64,000 nt of DNA from positions 10,441,710 to 10,505,709 of the forward strand of contig CP136062.1 of assembly GCA_032622095.1 (NCBI GenBank), written 5' to 3'. This stretch comes from Siphonodentalium dalli (lineage: Eukaryota; Mollusca; Scaphopoda; Gadilida; Siphonodentaliidae). The notes below the pieces were generated by a model, which saw nothing but the letters and a program-made list of their open reading frames with translations, made no database searches and was not told where the DNA came from. Below, in pieces: positions 15,101 to 25,414 of this stretch; the first letter of the stretch is position 1; every line of letters begins with the position of its first letter. The position numbers and the translations under genes are program-made.

Positions 15101-16363
15101 AAATTTGTCTATCTAATTGTAATGCGCGAACTATGAACGAATGTTGTACAAGCTCACACCTCATTCAACAAACTATCCGTTACTTATTCATAAAATTCAT
15201 ATTATGCTACACGCGAAACGAAGATAACTGGGAATCCAGTGTCCGAAACGGATCGAAATCGACCTGTTCCAGAAAAGTCGTTCATTTTGTTTTCACTTTT
15301 TGAAAAAGGTTCCATTATTTCAACCTAAACTTTTGGACTTAGAAAATTATTTTGTTCTCAGTCAAGTGAAAAGAGCTCTTCAAATAATTTCCGCCTTTTT
15401 TATATAATATATATTATCTATATATACGCGAAAAAATTGTCACTCCCCGTTCTCCTTCCTCCGGCTACCCCATCTCCCCGCGGATGGAACCTAGCTCCGA
15501 TTCGAACGCACCCTTCTCGCGGACCAGGCTCATTCCTCTACCTGGGAACCGATAGAACGCCCACCGAATTCCAACAATCATTTCCAGACTGGTATATTGG
15601 TATGAGTACATATCGGAGCTGTTAAAAACCAAATAACTTGGATTTGAATATAAACCCACCTATTCGTAAATTTTGTAGCCCATGGTGTGTGCTAAATTAT
15701 CATTTTAACGTGTATAGTGTGTTATGAGCTATCTGCGTGTGTGCATTTCACTTTTGAATTTTCGTTCGCATCTTCAACGCACTGCATCTCATATACAACC
15801 AAACAAAATACAAACATTACATTAATTTGATCAAACAAACCTTAGTTATACGATGTATACGTATACTAACGTAAAGACGACGTATATCCAATTATTTCAT
15901 TTGCGATAACAACGATAAACACAGAACAATGCAAACATCATCATTTTCGTAAGAACAATTTGTATATTGTTATAAACCGTAGCATACTGCAATGGACATT
16001 CAATTCTTTCCGCTAGTATATGTCTGCCGAATTGGAAATGATTCCTTTTATACTTTCACATAATAATACACCACTGATAGTTTCGTAGGCCATCATTTAA
16101 GTCTTGTCAAAAAGCAAACGTGAAACAAACGCTCCTTAATCCTACCATAGAGGAGTTTACTCATAGAGAACGCTCTTTTCTGTTCGATTACGTTCAAACC
16201 CAGTGTAGATTGATTTGTGTGTTGTTGTTTATCATTCATCGGATCGAACGTTCATTGATCGCGCTTCATGTTATGTGCTTGTTCAAACCACTTATCTGCC
16301 CATGTAGAGCAAGTCTTATGAGAATGGGACTGATATTTTCGGAGTGATGTGGAGTGTTCAGGT
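15101..16363. other. Gene-free intergenic stretch
   Basis: AT-rich single-copy-looking DNA. A short GC-richer patch at about 15440-15625 is open on both strands but matches no family I know. I see no splice-bounded exon, transposon terminus or RNA gene that I can support. Confidence 0.6.
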
Positions 16364-16468
16364 ACCATTTATTTTAGAATTATTACCTGTATTATACCCC
16401 TGCAACCAGTTGTTGGTGGGGTGGGGACGGTATACTGGAATCAGCATGTCCGTCCGTTCATCAATATA

Positions 16469-16475
<7 letters not shown>
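16364..16475. repeat. Dispersed direct repeat, copy 1
   Basis: A sequence of about 107 bases beginning ACCATTTATTTTAGAATTAT and ending near the string CAGCATGTCCGTCCGTTCAT. It is repeated almost exactly at 17248-17354, 884 bases downstream in the same orientation. The two copies bracket the Penelope-like fragment. They may be pseudo-LTR-like duplications of that element or simply two copies of an unrelated repeat. Confidence 0.8.

Positions 16476-16518
<43 letters not shown>
16464..16518. repeat. (TA)n(TG)n microsatellite
   Basis: An uninterrupted run of TA dinucleotides passing into about ten TG dinucleotides directly after repeat copy 1. Confidence 0.95.
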
Positions 16519-16670
16519 ACTAGTTTGATAAATCAACATGACGACTTTTTCTATCAAAAAACGTCTTTAATTCCTAGGCCTTTCATGCCTTCGTTGCAAT
16601 TTTCAAGGAATGACGTGTATAACACTGTGCCGTCATATAGCAACATGGGGGATAACTCTTGACGTCAAAG

Positions 16671-16990
16671 TTAAGAACTATTGAGTTTTGTCAGGAATTT
16701 GAGTTTGAAATAATCTTCCTTGCTCAGTCTTTCCGAATCACATTATAGAATGGGAAGATTGTGTACACGCCTCTACCACATACATCTATATGTTCGCTTA
16801 GAGGGATCATCCTAGTGTTGGGATCTCTAATTTGTTGTCGATGGATCCGATTTCTCTCGACTAGGGTATCACCTGTCTGTCCGGCGTATGATTCACCACA
16901 TCCCGAACATGTGATGCAATAAATGAAATTGCGTTATTTACAATTTAATGTTGCATTTGGCATTATTTTTTGTCCGTTTTTGAGCCAATT
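16671..16990 (-). pseudogene. Penelope-like element fragment: GIY-YIG endonuclease domain
   Basis: Read on the minus strand from about 16987, one frame gives WLKNGQKIMPNATLNCK, a stop, then RNFIYCITCSGCGESYAGQT and a continuation with VERNRIHRQQIRDPNTRMIP and LSEHIDVCG, ending RKD before a TGA. A 2-base shift restores SKEDYFKLKFLTKLNSS and a TAA at 16671-16673. The order Y-x-C-x-x-C-x-x-C ... Y-A-G-Q-T-G ... L-x-x-R ... H-R is that of the GIY-YIG nuclease at the C terminus of Penelope-like retroelements, which nicks target DNA for reverse transcription. The reverse transcriptase part is absent here. One in-frame stop and one frameshift make this copy dead. Upstream sequence to about 16530 on the plus strand is probably its 3' untranslated part. 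Confidence 0.85.
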
Positions 16991-17024
16991 AAAATTGTGC
17001 CAAATGCAACATTAAATTGTAAAT
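16936..17024. repeat. 27-bp perfect inverted repeat with 35-base spacer
   Basis: Bases 16936-16962 and 16998-17024 are exact reverse complements. The left arm is the segment of the Penelope-like fragment encoding PNATLNCK. The right arm encodes the same PNATLNCKS on the opposite strand. The structure is therefore an inverted partial duplication of the retroelement, not an independent hairpin element. Confidence 0.9.
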
Positions 17025-17247
17025 CACGCACGCACGGACAAAGCGTTACACAGGATGGTGTAGACAACTGTACACGTGTTCCGCGCTACTGATCATGTCT
17101 TATTCAGGCACCAAGTGTAGGATTCCTTGCAATCCGTTAATCATCAGTGTCGGTGATCGCTCGTCCTGTGTAAAACGTTGAGCTAGGTCTGTGGCTCTTT
17201 TGTGACCAATATTAAGTCAAGGTTGGTGAGGGGAATGAGGCCGCTGG
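17025..17247. other. Probable Penelope-like element flank
   Basis: This stretch continues from the inverted arm up to repeat copy 2. I could not find a frame that is clearly retroelement protein. By position it is likely part of the same rearranged insertion. Confidence 0.35.
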
Positions 17248-17425
17248 ACCATTTATTTTATAATTATTACCTGTATTATACCCCTGCAACCAGTTGTGGG
17301 TGGGGTGGGGATGGTATACTGGAATCAGCATGTCTGTCCGTTCATCAATATATATATATCTAATTGTTCCCGATAGATTTGGGAGGATTATAGTAATCAA
17401 CATGTCCGTCCGTGCGTCCGTTCGA
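17248..17425. repeat. Dispersed direct repeat, copy 2, plus GTCCGTCCGT tail
   Basis: 17248-17354 repeats 16364-16470 with few changes. It is followed by GATAGATTTGGGAGGATTAT and GTCCGTCCGTGCGTCC (about 17366-17420), which recur at 18505-18555 without the first part. The tail is thus a separate module that travels with and without the head. Confidence 0.75.
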
Positions 17426-19024
17426 TATGGTTTAATATTGATAACTATAGTATTAGTTAACTTATTCGTATGTCACATGTCCGTGGTATTTGGAATTGGA
17501 GTATAGTATATCTTCAAGTATACAAATATTCGCCTTTATCTCATTCTGGTGAATATAATGATTTCATAGAGACGTTATAAATTAATGAACTGTCCCATTA
17601 TGCAGAAGAATAACACAGGACGCTCTCTAAACCCGTCGCGTTCATTCCCCCTGTACGTAATTTCTGTCATTATGTGACTCTTTTCAATGCATATGCCGTC
17701 GGAAAATATGTGTCTATACGTATTTCATGCAATTGTGTTCGTGCTTCGGCCCATTAACGTCAACAACAGAAACATGAGCAATTACTTGATTAATATGTAT
17801 CGTTGTTACAGTATTTCACTGTTCACAAAACAATTTAATTCATATAACTAAATGTATAACAACACGTAATGTGCATTATAATTTGTGTCAGTAATTGCCA
17901 GGCGTCAGTGATTTCTACGTGCAGATGAATTGTTCTAACGGGAAATCATGTAACTGCACGCAGGAACAACCTTCACTGACATCACATTCCCCAATCCGTG
18001 CAATTTTTTTACATTTTACAAATTCGCGTTTTTTAAAATGGAACCAGCTGCAGCATATATCCGAAGTGATTCGTATGACATATTATGCTACACACCTATC
18101 CGACTAAGTCACTTCGATCCTGCTGTCTTATTTTAATAGTATTTCATTGAATACAAAACAGTTCTTACGTTAATACATATCACACATGTAACTAATCCAT
18201 AACAATATATTCGAGGTGTTTACCAATGCTAACAGCGAGATGATGTACAAGATTTTTGGCATTCCCTTTTAGTGTAAACGTATTTTATCGCATAATAACG
18301 CAACGGGATTAAGACATAAGTTTTGCAACTTACCAAGGGTCTCTCTCCCCATATAATTGTATTACACAAAATGAACATAAAATACAATTACACACAAACA
18401 TGATAATTCATATGTATAACATCGTTTCACTCATAACAATATATGATATAATCTAAAGTGTGGCCATAACGGTGGATATTTCACTTTATGGGGGGGGGGT
18501 CGTCTCGATAGATTTGGGAGCAATATAGTAATCAGCATGTCCGTCCGTGCGTCCCGATTGATTTACAAAAGTGTAAACAGTGGGTTTCGTTACAGCACGT
18601 GACTCAAACATATTCCTTTCTTATTGCTCAAGGAGTAATAATGTATATCAGTGTTTGTCGGGCGTCAAATATGTATCGTGCAGTTGAATCATTCCACCCA
18701 CAAATCACCCCACTGCATATAGAAACAACCGTCATCGTACAGTAACTGACAAACTTTACAAGACGTTTATCCGTAAATCACAAATCGGCTCTTGTCTGGA
18801 TTTGAATGGCCATATTCGTATTTGTTGGACGACATATGTGACCCAGCTCGCCACAACAATAACAAGCTGATCAACATGATGTCCATGCTGCGATGTAAAG
18901 AGTACATGTAGCATTTTGTATATATTTATTGGACATATAATGGGATATACAGTGGACATGTATATACTCTCCAAGCCACCAATAAATTCAAGGGTTGGCA
19001 CAATCCTGCCATAGTCTGAGTATA
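17426..19024. other. Gene-free stretch with old, diverged duplications
   Basis: 17885-17985 and 18645-18745 are weakly similar (shared GGCGTCA, GTGCAG, GAAACAACC blocks in the same order), about 760 bases apart. A G-run at 18490-18499 precedes another GATAGATTTGGGAG module. A 94-codon minus-strand open frame at 18756-19040 has no recognisable domain. No gene is supported. Confidence 0.5.
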
Positions 19025-20900
19025 GGGACACACTATACACCAGGATGAATAAACCGATTTTTTTTCAGCCCTATTATTTTTTTATCGCATATTCCGAATG
19101 GGAAGAGTGATTCGGACCCGAATATACATCTTAAAAGGTTTTTTCTCCGAGGCCTTTCCGCTATACGGGGAACGGAAATATTGCACCTATTCTTCCCACC
19201 CAATCCAAACGGGCTAATTAAAGAGCAAGGTAATGCAGTAGCAGGTACATTGGGATATTCTATGCACGCCCCCAAAGCTTGACCGCCATACTATAAAAGT
19301 AACATATCCAATGGAGGATGCGAGTCGGGGTGGATTGAGACTTTTGGAAAATTCCACAGAAAATCGCAAGGGGGCAAAATTCAAACATCAAGATAAAAAC
19401 ATTTTGACGAGTACATCTGATGGGTAGTGTTCATGCGCAACTAAAGTGCCATTTTCGAATTTTCAGATTCAACGGTTTACTCGTGACGACGCTGTATAAT
19501 ATAAATATGTATACTTAAGTAGTCTATCGCTAACCCATTTTTAGACCCAAGTCCAAACGTGCTAATGAAGGAGCTAGTTTAATGCAGGAGCATGTACGTC
19601 GGTATACTGTAGGTACACCTCCAAGATTTTACCACTCAACCATAAATGCAACCTGATCAACGGAGAGCTTGTGTCGGGGTGTGTTCAGACTTGGCAAATT
19701 CCACCGAAAACAAATGCAGAAAATTACTCAAAAAATCAAACTTTGAGATAAAAACTTGTTGAAGATTGGACGTGGTTAGTAGTATCCAGGCGCAACTTTA
19801 GTACGATTTTATAAGTTTTAGAGTGGACCTTTTAATCCTGGTAGCGCGTAACGTTGTTAACGGGTGATATATATTACTCAAATTAAAACGCACTCTTCTT
19901 GATGCCAAATTCAAACGGGATTATCACAACGATATACCATTGATACGCCCCCAAATTTCCACTGCTCTACTATGAAAGCAACCTGCCCGACGGAAAGCGC
20001 GTACGCCCTGGGAAGGTCGAGCCTTTTGGAAAATTCCACCGAAACTCGTAAAAGGGAAAAAATGGAAAATCGCGAATACAGTGTTGTATATCTTGAACAC
20101 TGCATGTGTTTGGTAGTATATATATACGGGCGGCATTAAAGCGGACGGGTAAGCACGCAGATGGCATTATCGATTGTGATATAGTTATCTCTCGATTACA
20201 GTTAACTCTATTACAAAGACGTTAATGACTATAATGTAGCGAAGACGCTCTGAATTAATTAATAAGCGGTCTTTCCTCCGCCATTAAAACTAAACAATTC
20301 TGAATCCGAAACTGAAAGAACTATCCAACATAACAGAGTTATGGTACACTAATATGCTTTACACCCTTTACAAATGAACTGATGCATTAGACAGTAATTA
20401 ATCATCATGACATAGACCTTTGGAATATATTTCTTATTTAGAAATGTCAATGCAAGTCCACCATCGGATCACAAATCACCAATATGCATTCCATGAAGAG
20501 AAACACACATATACTCATATACTCACATGGATGGGATGGGATGGGATACCATGGAAGTATATCTGATTCCATGGAATCTGACCTCTAGTTATTATTATTA
20601 TTATACTACAGTATTTTTCAACGCCCAAATCTCTGAATGTATTAGTACTAGAAAACTCAAGTTTGGTAAGTATGTTGGGGTAAATGGGTTCTATGCCTTT
20701 GGCTCATACGGATATTGTCCGCATTTACCCCGTGGAGTTATCTCCCTTTATATGAAAAAAATGTCATTTTATTATCTCGGAAATTATAAGGAGCAGAGCA
20801 TCGAAAATTGGACCGTATGTACACCTCGGTATGCCCTACTGCCCACGGGATTCAAAACTTGTGTCCGCGCTTTCCCTGAAGAGTTACCGCCCATAAACAG
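19025..20900. repeat. 1.88-kb diverged tandem unit, first copy
   Basis: It begins GGGACACACTATACACC and is matched by a second copy from 20901, an offset of 1,876 bases. Shared landmarks keep constant offsets: ATTTAGAAATGTCAATGCAA lies 1,411 bases in and CTCTAGTTAT 1,557 bases in. Identity is moderate and varies along the unit, so the duplication is old. Inside are diverged subrepeats of roughly 350 bases (about 19190, 19550, 19900) sharing the motifs AAATTCCACCGAAAA, GAGATAAAAAC and GCGCAACTTTAGT. Confidence 0.8.
20575..20900. repeat. Dispersed relative of the 1,733-bp satellite
   Basis: This segment aligns with satellite bases about 580-875. Both share TATGTTGGGGT, GATATTGTCCGC or AATATTGTCCGC, GGAGTTATCTCCCTTTATAT, AAATTATAAGGAGCAGAGCA, CATCGAAAATTGGACCGTAT and TTACCGCCCATA in order. 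Point differences are scattered throughout. The flanks belong to the 1.88-kb unit, not to the satellite. The satellite monomer and this unit therefore share an ancestral module. Confidence 0.9.
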
Positions 20901-22466
20901 GGGACACACTATACACCGGGATGAATAAACTGAGGTTTGTTTGTTTTTTTTGTTTTTTGTTTTTATAAGTGCAGAGCTCTAAATTTTTTATTGCATATTC
21001 CGAATTGGACGAGAGATTCGGACTCGAATATACTGCTTAAACATGTTTTTACCCAGTACTTTCCGCGCTACGGTGTACGGAAATATTGCAACTACTTTTT
21101 CCACCAAATCCAAACCGGCTGGTTAAAGAGCGAGATAATGTCGTAGCATGTACGTTGACATACTTTATGTATGTCCCGGAAGTTTGACGGCTATACTATA
21201 AATGTAACATGCCCAACGGAGAATGCGTGTGAGTGTGGGTTGAGACTTTAGGAAAATTCCACGAAAATTGCAAAGGGGGGAAAATTCAAACATCGAGATA
21301 ATTTGTTTTTGACGACTACATCTGATGGCTAGTGTTCACGCGCATCCAGAGGGCGATTTTCTAATGTTTAGATGGAACGGTTTACTCGTGACAACGCTAT
21401 ATATCATAAATATGTATCCTTCTGTAGTCTATCACTAGCCGATGTTTAGCCCCAAATCCAAATGGGCTAATCTAGGAGCGAGTTTAATGCGGTGGTACCT
21501 AAGCCGGTATACTATAGGTATGCCTCCAAAATTTGACCTCTCTAATATAAACGCAACCTGCTCAAGGGAGTGTTTATGTCGGTTGGGTTCAGATTTGGCA
21601 AATTCCACCGAAGATCAAATGGGGAAAATTACTCCGAAAATCATATATTGAGATAAACACTTTTCGTCGAGTGGATTTGATAAGTAGTATCTAAACGCAA
21701 GATTAGTACAATTCTTAATAATTTATATTGAACGGTCTAACCCTGGTAGCGTATAACGTTGTAACGGGTGATATATATTACTCAAATTCAAACCCTCTGT
21801 TCATGACGCAAATTCAAACAGACTTATCAAGAAGCAAGGCAAATGCATGAATATGCTCACCGATATACTATATAGGTATGTCCGCTCTACTGTAAAAGTA
21901 ACCTATTGTCACAATTTGACCAGTCCAAAACACTCCCCGGACAAAAGTTTTCCTAGGTATCAAATTTCGTCGACATCCGTTCGTATTACCCGATTTGACC
22001 TTGAACTGATTATTTTGAAGGTCAATGTCAGGTCGGGGTCACGACGTAACCCGCCCAAAAGACTCCCCAGACAAAAGTATCCCTAGGTATCGAATTTCGT
22101 GGAAATCCGTCTGTTTTGCCCGATTTGACATTCGATTGACCTTTTTGAAGACCAATTTCAGGTCGGAGGTCACGATTCGACCCGTCCAGAACACTCCCTG
22201 GACAAAAGTACCCACATTTTTCAGATTTCGTCAAAATCCGTCCAGCAGTTTTCCCGGCCATAGCTGACAGACAAAAAAACAGACAGACAGAAGTACCAAA
22301 ATATATATTAAATTTAGAAATGTCAATGCAAGTCCACCATCGGATCGTAAGGCACCAATATGCATTCGCACGAAGAGGAACACACATATAAGCATAACAC
22401 TCACATGGGACGGGATGGAATACCATGGAAGTATATCTGATTCCATGGAATCTGACCTCTAGTTAT
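20901..22466. repeat. 1.88-kb diverged tandem unit, second copy (right end lost)
   Basis: It parallels 19025-20590 with constant spacing. At the point where copy 1 continues into the satellite-related module, copy 2 instead passes into a LINE fragment at about 22466. The LINE or a deletion has replaced the end of the unit. Confidence 0.8.
21905..22295. repeat. 130-bp tandem repeat, three copies, with GACA-rich tail
   Basis: ACTCCCCGGACAAAAGT and its variants recur at about 21931, 22061 and 22191. Each is followed by a CCTAGGTAT or related block, ATTTCGTCGACATCCGT-like sequence and a GGTCACGA block. The run ends in GACAGACAAAAAAACAGACA. This replaces the middle of the 1.88-kb unit seen in copy 1. 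Confidence 0.85.
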
Positions 22467-22469
22467 AAT

Positions 22470-23261
22470 ATGTTTTCACTGTGGCCCGCGCCATCCAACG
22501 GAATAACGGGTATAAGTCCACTATGTTGTGACTTGACAGATAATCATGTAAATAATTTCCCCTTCTGTTTATGTGGGGAACTTGAGACAACTTACCACTA
22601 TCTATTTTAATGTACATTTTATCAAGAGCCCAGAAGAGAACTATATGACTCCCTACCCAATGTTGCCCTATCTGAGAACATTCTATTGCGGGGATCAAGG
22701 GAGCTTAGCCTTCGCGAAAACAAACAAATATTTAATGCAGTACAGACATATATCATGAGAACAAAAATATTCGCATGATTCTATCACATGTACGGATAAC
22801 GAATGGCTTTGGATTCCGGTCGAGTTATGCAGCAGCATAATATTCCCCACTATATATGTTTAATTACTTATTAACGGATGTAACCAATTAATAGCTGCGA
22901 TTGACCCCCTCCCATGGCGCCTGGCGCACAAAGAATACTATAGACGACCACTGCCCCATCTTCCAGCATCTCATTCCCTTTATCTCTCTATCTATATATA
23001 TCTTTCTCTTTCACTATCTCTCTATCCCTGCTTCTCACAACATCATCATTACTATAATTATAATATTTTCATTCCTTTCCGTCCGACCCCCCTCTACACG
23101 TAATGAAGAGCGGGCGCGAAACCAAAGGGGAGCAAACTTAATAAAAAGCCTTGGGGCTTGTTGTTTAATCCCCTTTCCAATCAATCGATCATCTATATTA
23201 TTCTATTTTACTGTAAAATGTTGTCAAATTTTGAATATGTTATTATTTTGATTGGAATAAA
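22470..23261 (+). mobile_element. Non-LTR retrotransposon (LINE) 3' end
   Basis: One frame from 22470 to the TGA at 22776-22778 reads SPLCCDLTDNHVNNFPFCLC, then GELETTYHYLF, a stop codon, CTFYQEPRRELYDSLPN, VALSENILLRGSRE and NKQIFNAVQTYIMRTKIF. The C-x-C-G-x-x-E-T-T-x-H-Y-L-F-x-C spacing is the zinc-knuckle-like C-terminal tail found after the reverse transcriptase of many LINEs. The in-frame TAA at 22608-22610 sits where family members usually have a charged residue, so this copy is dead. The tract to AATAAA at 23256-23261, with its CT-rich part, is probably the 3' UTR. The reverse transcriptase itself is missing, as in most 5'-truncated insertions. Confidence 0.75.
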
Positions 23262-23669
23262 CTATGTTTACACCAAGTCCACTATGGGCTAAATTTTGAA
23301 TAAAATAAGTCCAATATGAACCTAAATGCACGATGATGTGTTGCGTCGTGCTTCAGCCGCCGCCGTATGCGTTTATCAACTTAGAAAGACATCATCCGAT
23401 CGTTTTGGACAGTGTCGATGCCCCAGAAACTACCTGGGACCGATATTATGTATATTAACGAAGGATCTTCTAGTCTATAAACAATAATCTTATACTTATT
23501 CGGGTCGCATTTTTGCATCTCGTGTTGGAGAACAAAAATCATAAACGCATGCTGAAACGTTATATAAACTGTGATGTCATGCAGTTGGTCAGCAAGAGCC
23601 ACTCTTGTCACCCTCTTGATTAAGCAACATGAGTATAATGAGTATAACAGTGTCTATTTCCTCTGCGTT
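23262..23669. other. Gene-free stretch
   Basis: No domain, transposon end or tandem repeat is evident. Phrases such as GTCCAATATGAAC and GTCCACTATGG recur loosely here and at 24085-24150, which suggests an old duplicated background. Confidence 0.5.
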
Positions 23670-24001
23670 ATCGCATAACGGGATAACTTCCTCTTGGGGA
23701 TGAACTTGCCTTGTTCTACAAACCCGCAGATATATGAGGATCCGATATATTTCCCTAAAGTACAATATTATCGGAGAATGTCACATATATAAGAGAATGC
23801 ATTGGCCTATCATTTTATTTATTTTTTACAATTTTTTACAATTTTTAAAATTTATTCTTATATTCTTTAACATACTTATTTTGTAAGTATCGCATAACGG
23901 GATAACTTCCTCTTGGGGATGAACTTGCCTTGTTCTACAAACTCGCAGATATATGAGGATCCGATATATTTCCCTAAAGTACAATATTATCGGAGAATGT
24001 C
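23670..24001. repeat. 113-bp direct repeats bracketing a hairpin-MITE fragment
   Basis: 23670-23782 and 23889-24001 match except for one base (AACCCGC against AACTCGC). Between them, 23783-23888 is a half copy of the hairpin MITE described at 24209: one ATATATAAGAGAATGCATTG arm followed by its AT-rich body. The unit of 219 bases appears to have been tandemly duplicated after the MITE was already there, and the second copy was cut short. Confidence 0.85.
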
Positions 24002-24208
24002 TCTGATTATATGAGAACATTTCCGATGGTGGGGTCCATAATGTACGTTACGTCATGCACCAAGATGTCCTCGTGCAAATAGGTTCACATTGGACTTAAA
24101 TATTCACATATGTTCATATTAGACTTAATTGATTCTGAAATAAGCCATAGTGGACGTATACCCGTTATTCCGTTTTATGGCGCAGGCCATAGTGAAAACA
24201 CATATATA

Positions 24209-24444
24209 ACACTTTGAGTGCCAGGTCGATTTTTGTATCAACCCATATACCTTGTGCCAATGCATTCTCTTATATATGCGAGTCGACCTTAGGTCGCCTC
24301 ACATATATAAGAGAATGCATTGGCCTAACATTTATTATTTTTTTTACAATTTTTTACAATTTAAAAAATTTATTCTTATATTCTTTAACATACTTATTTT
24401 GTAAGTTTAGGGCCGATGAGATCGGCCCCTGGCACTCAAAGGGA
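24209..24444. mobile_element. Hairpin MITE with 14-bp terminal inverted repeats
   Basis: The ends CTTTGAGTGCCAGG and CCTGGCACTCAAAG are inverted repeats. Inside is a long hairpin: GCCAATGCATTCTCTTATAT with GCGAGTCGACC, a short turn, then GGTCGCCTCAC and ATATATAAGAGAATGCATTGGC (about 24256-24325). An AT-rich body follows. There is no coding capacity. Related copies lie at 23783, 24855, 36594 and 46540. Copies at 25041 and 36590 end at TTAA, which points to a piggyBac-like transposase as the mover. That last step is inference. Confidence 0.8.
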
Positions 24445-24593
24445 TAAAGAGCGTACAACTGGTAGGTCGATTTAGGTTCATATAGAGCGTTCAGATTCAA
24501 AATAATGCCGATATGGGCTTATTTGGGTTTTTCAAATAAGTTCAACTTGGGCTTATTTTCAGGAGATTTGGCTGCATGCATGCACAGGAATGA
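24445..24593. other. Short spacer
   Basis: This stretch between the MITE and the NHL fragment shows no recognisable content. Confidence 0.5.
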
Positions 24594-25414
24594 TCAGACA
24601 CTGTCTTTGTATAACATGATTGTCTCACCATCACTACAGTGTGTGTTGATGGCTAACCGTTGTCTATAAGCATCATAGCACACACTCCATGGTTCACTGA
24701 TCGAGTCTCTTGTTATCACGGCCCGACACTCTGTTCCATCAGCGCGTATCTCAAATAAAGCGTTTGCAGTAACGGAATTTACGTAAATGTTGGTGCCGAT
24801 CACAAACAAGTCTGAAGGATTCTCCAAACATGGGTAGGAGATCGTCCGTATATGCATATATAAGAGAATGCATTGGCCTAAAAACACTTTTTAACATTTT
24901 TTCTTACATTCTTTAACAATTTTATAATTTTTAATGTGTTAAGCCAATACTTTCTCTTACATATGCGAGGCGACCTATGGTCGACTCGCATATATAAGAG
25001 AATGTATTGGCACATGACCGTTCTGTTGGGTAAAGGGTTAATGAAATTGAGAGTACCCCATCAACCCAAACTATATCAACAACAGTAATAGACTGCTAAG
25101 TGATTGAATAACAGATGTTGAAAAATTTCATTGGGGGGAAAGGCCGCTGTACTAGAAAGGATTACAACATAATTGTTACCAGAGTCCGATACATAAACTG
25201 CTTCGTGTGGTATCGGAAAGAAATGTCGGTTTGAAAATTTATGCTGGGATTTGGCAACAACGCTTCCATCGTGCTTATATTCGAGAGTAGAAGCAAGGGC
25301 TAATTGTCGTAATGTGGTCAATCTCATGAACTCATCCAAATTCAACCAGAACCAAACTATGATCTTGTAGCAACTTGCACAAATGTTCATCATATAAGAA
25401 ACAAGTGCAACCAC
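24594..25414 (-). pseudogene. TRIM/NHL-type beta-propeller gene fragment, interrupted by a MITE
   Basis: The minus-strand frame 25414-25076 contains LTTLRQLALASTLEYKHDG, then IPHEAVYVSDSGNNYVVILS and FPPNEIFQH. The frame 24887-24594 contains LENPSDLFVIGTNIYV, TANALFEIRADGTECRAVIT, SISEPWSVCYDAYRQRLAI and ends GETIMLYKDSV. The VYVSDSGNNYVVILS and NPSDLFVIGTNIYV strings are NHL-repeat blades. The final stretch looks like the closing blade of molluscan TRIM2/3-like proteins, which are cytosolic, often E3-ligase-linked scaffolds. No RING, B-box or coiled coil is present. The two halves would join near NEIFQH and SYPCLENP, but about 190 bases of hairpin MITE lie between them and introduce stops. 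I saw no good splice pair to rescue it, so a pseudogene is likelier than an intron. Confidence 0.65.
24855..25041. mobile_element. Hairpin MITE inserted in the NHL-type gene
   Basis: Read on the minus strand it starts TTAACCCTTTACCC at 25041. It then carries the GCCAATACATTCTCTTATAT / GCGAGTCGACC hairpin, an AT-rich body and a lone second arm ending near 24855. It is the same family as 24209-24444, in opposite orientation and with a different end. The TTAA at 25038-25041 fits a TTAA target site, but a matching TTAA is not visible at the other end, which may be truncated. Confidence 0.75.

Noticed and set aside
15485-15545. A GTTCGAATC word on the minus strand resembling a tRNA or SINE B box
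   Set aside because: No matching A box or cloverleaf can be folded around it.
16464-16518. A possible replication or promoter element in the (TA)n(TG)n run
   Set aside because: A plain microsatellite with no other supporting signal.
20527-20928. A 133-codon plus-strand frame
   Set aside because: It lies across the satellite-related module, and the peptide parallels the non-coding satellite frame with no domain.
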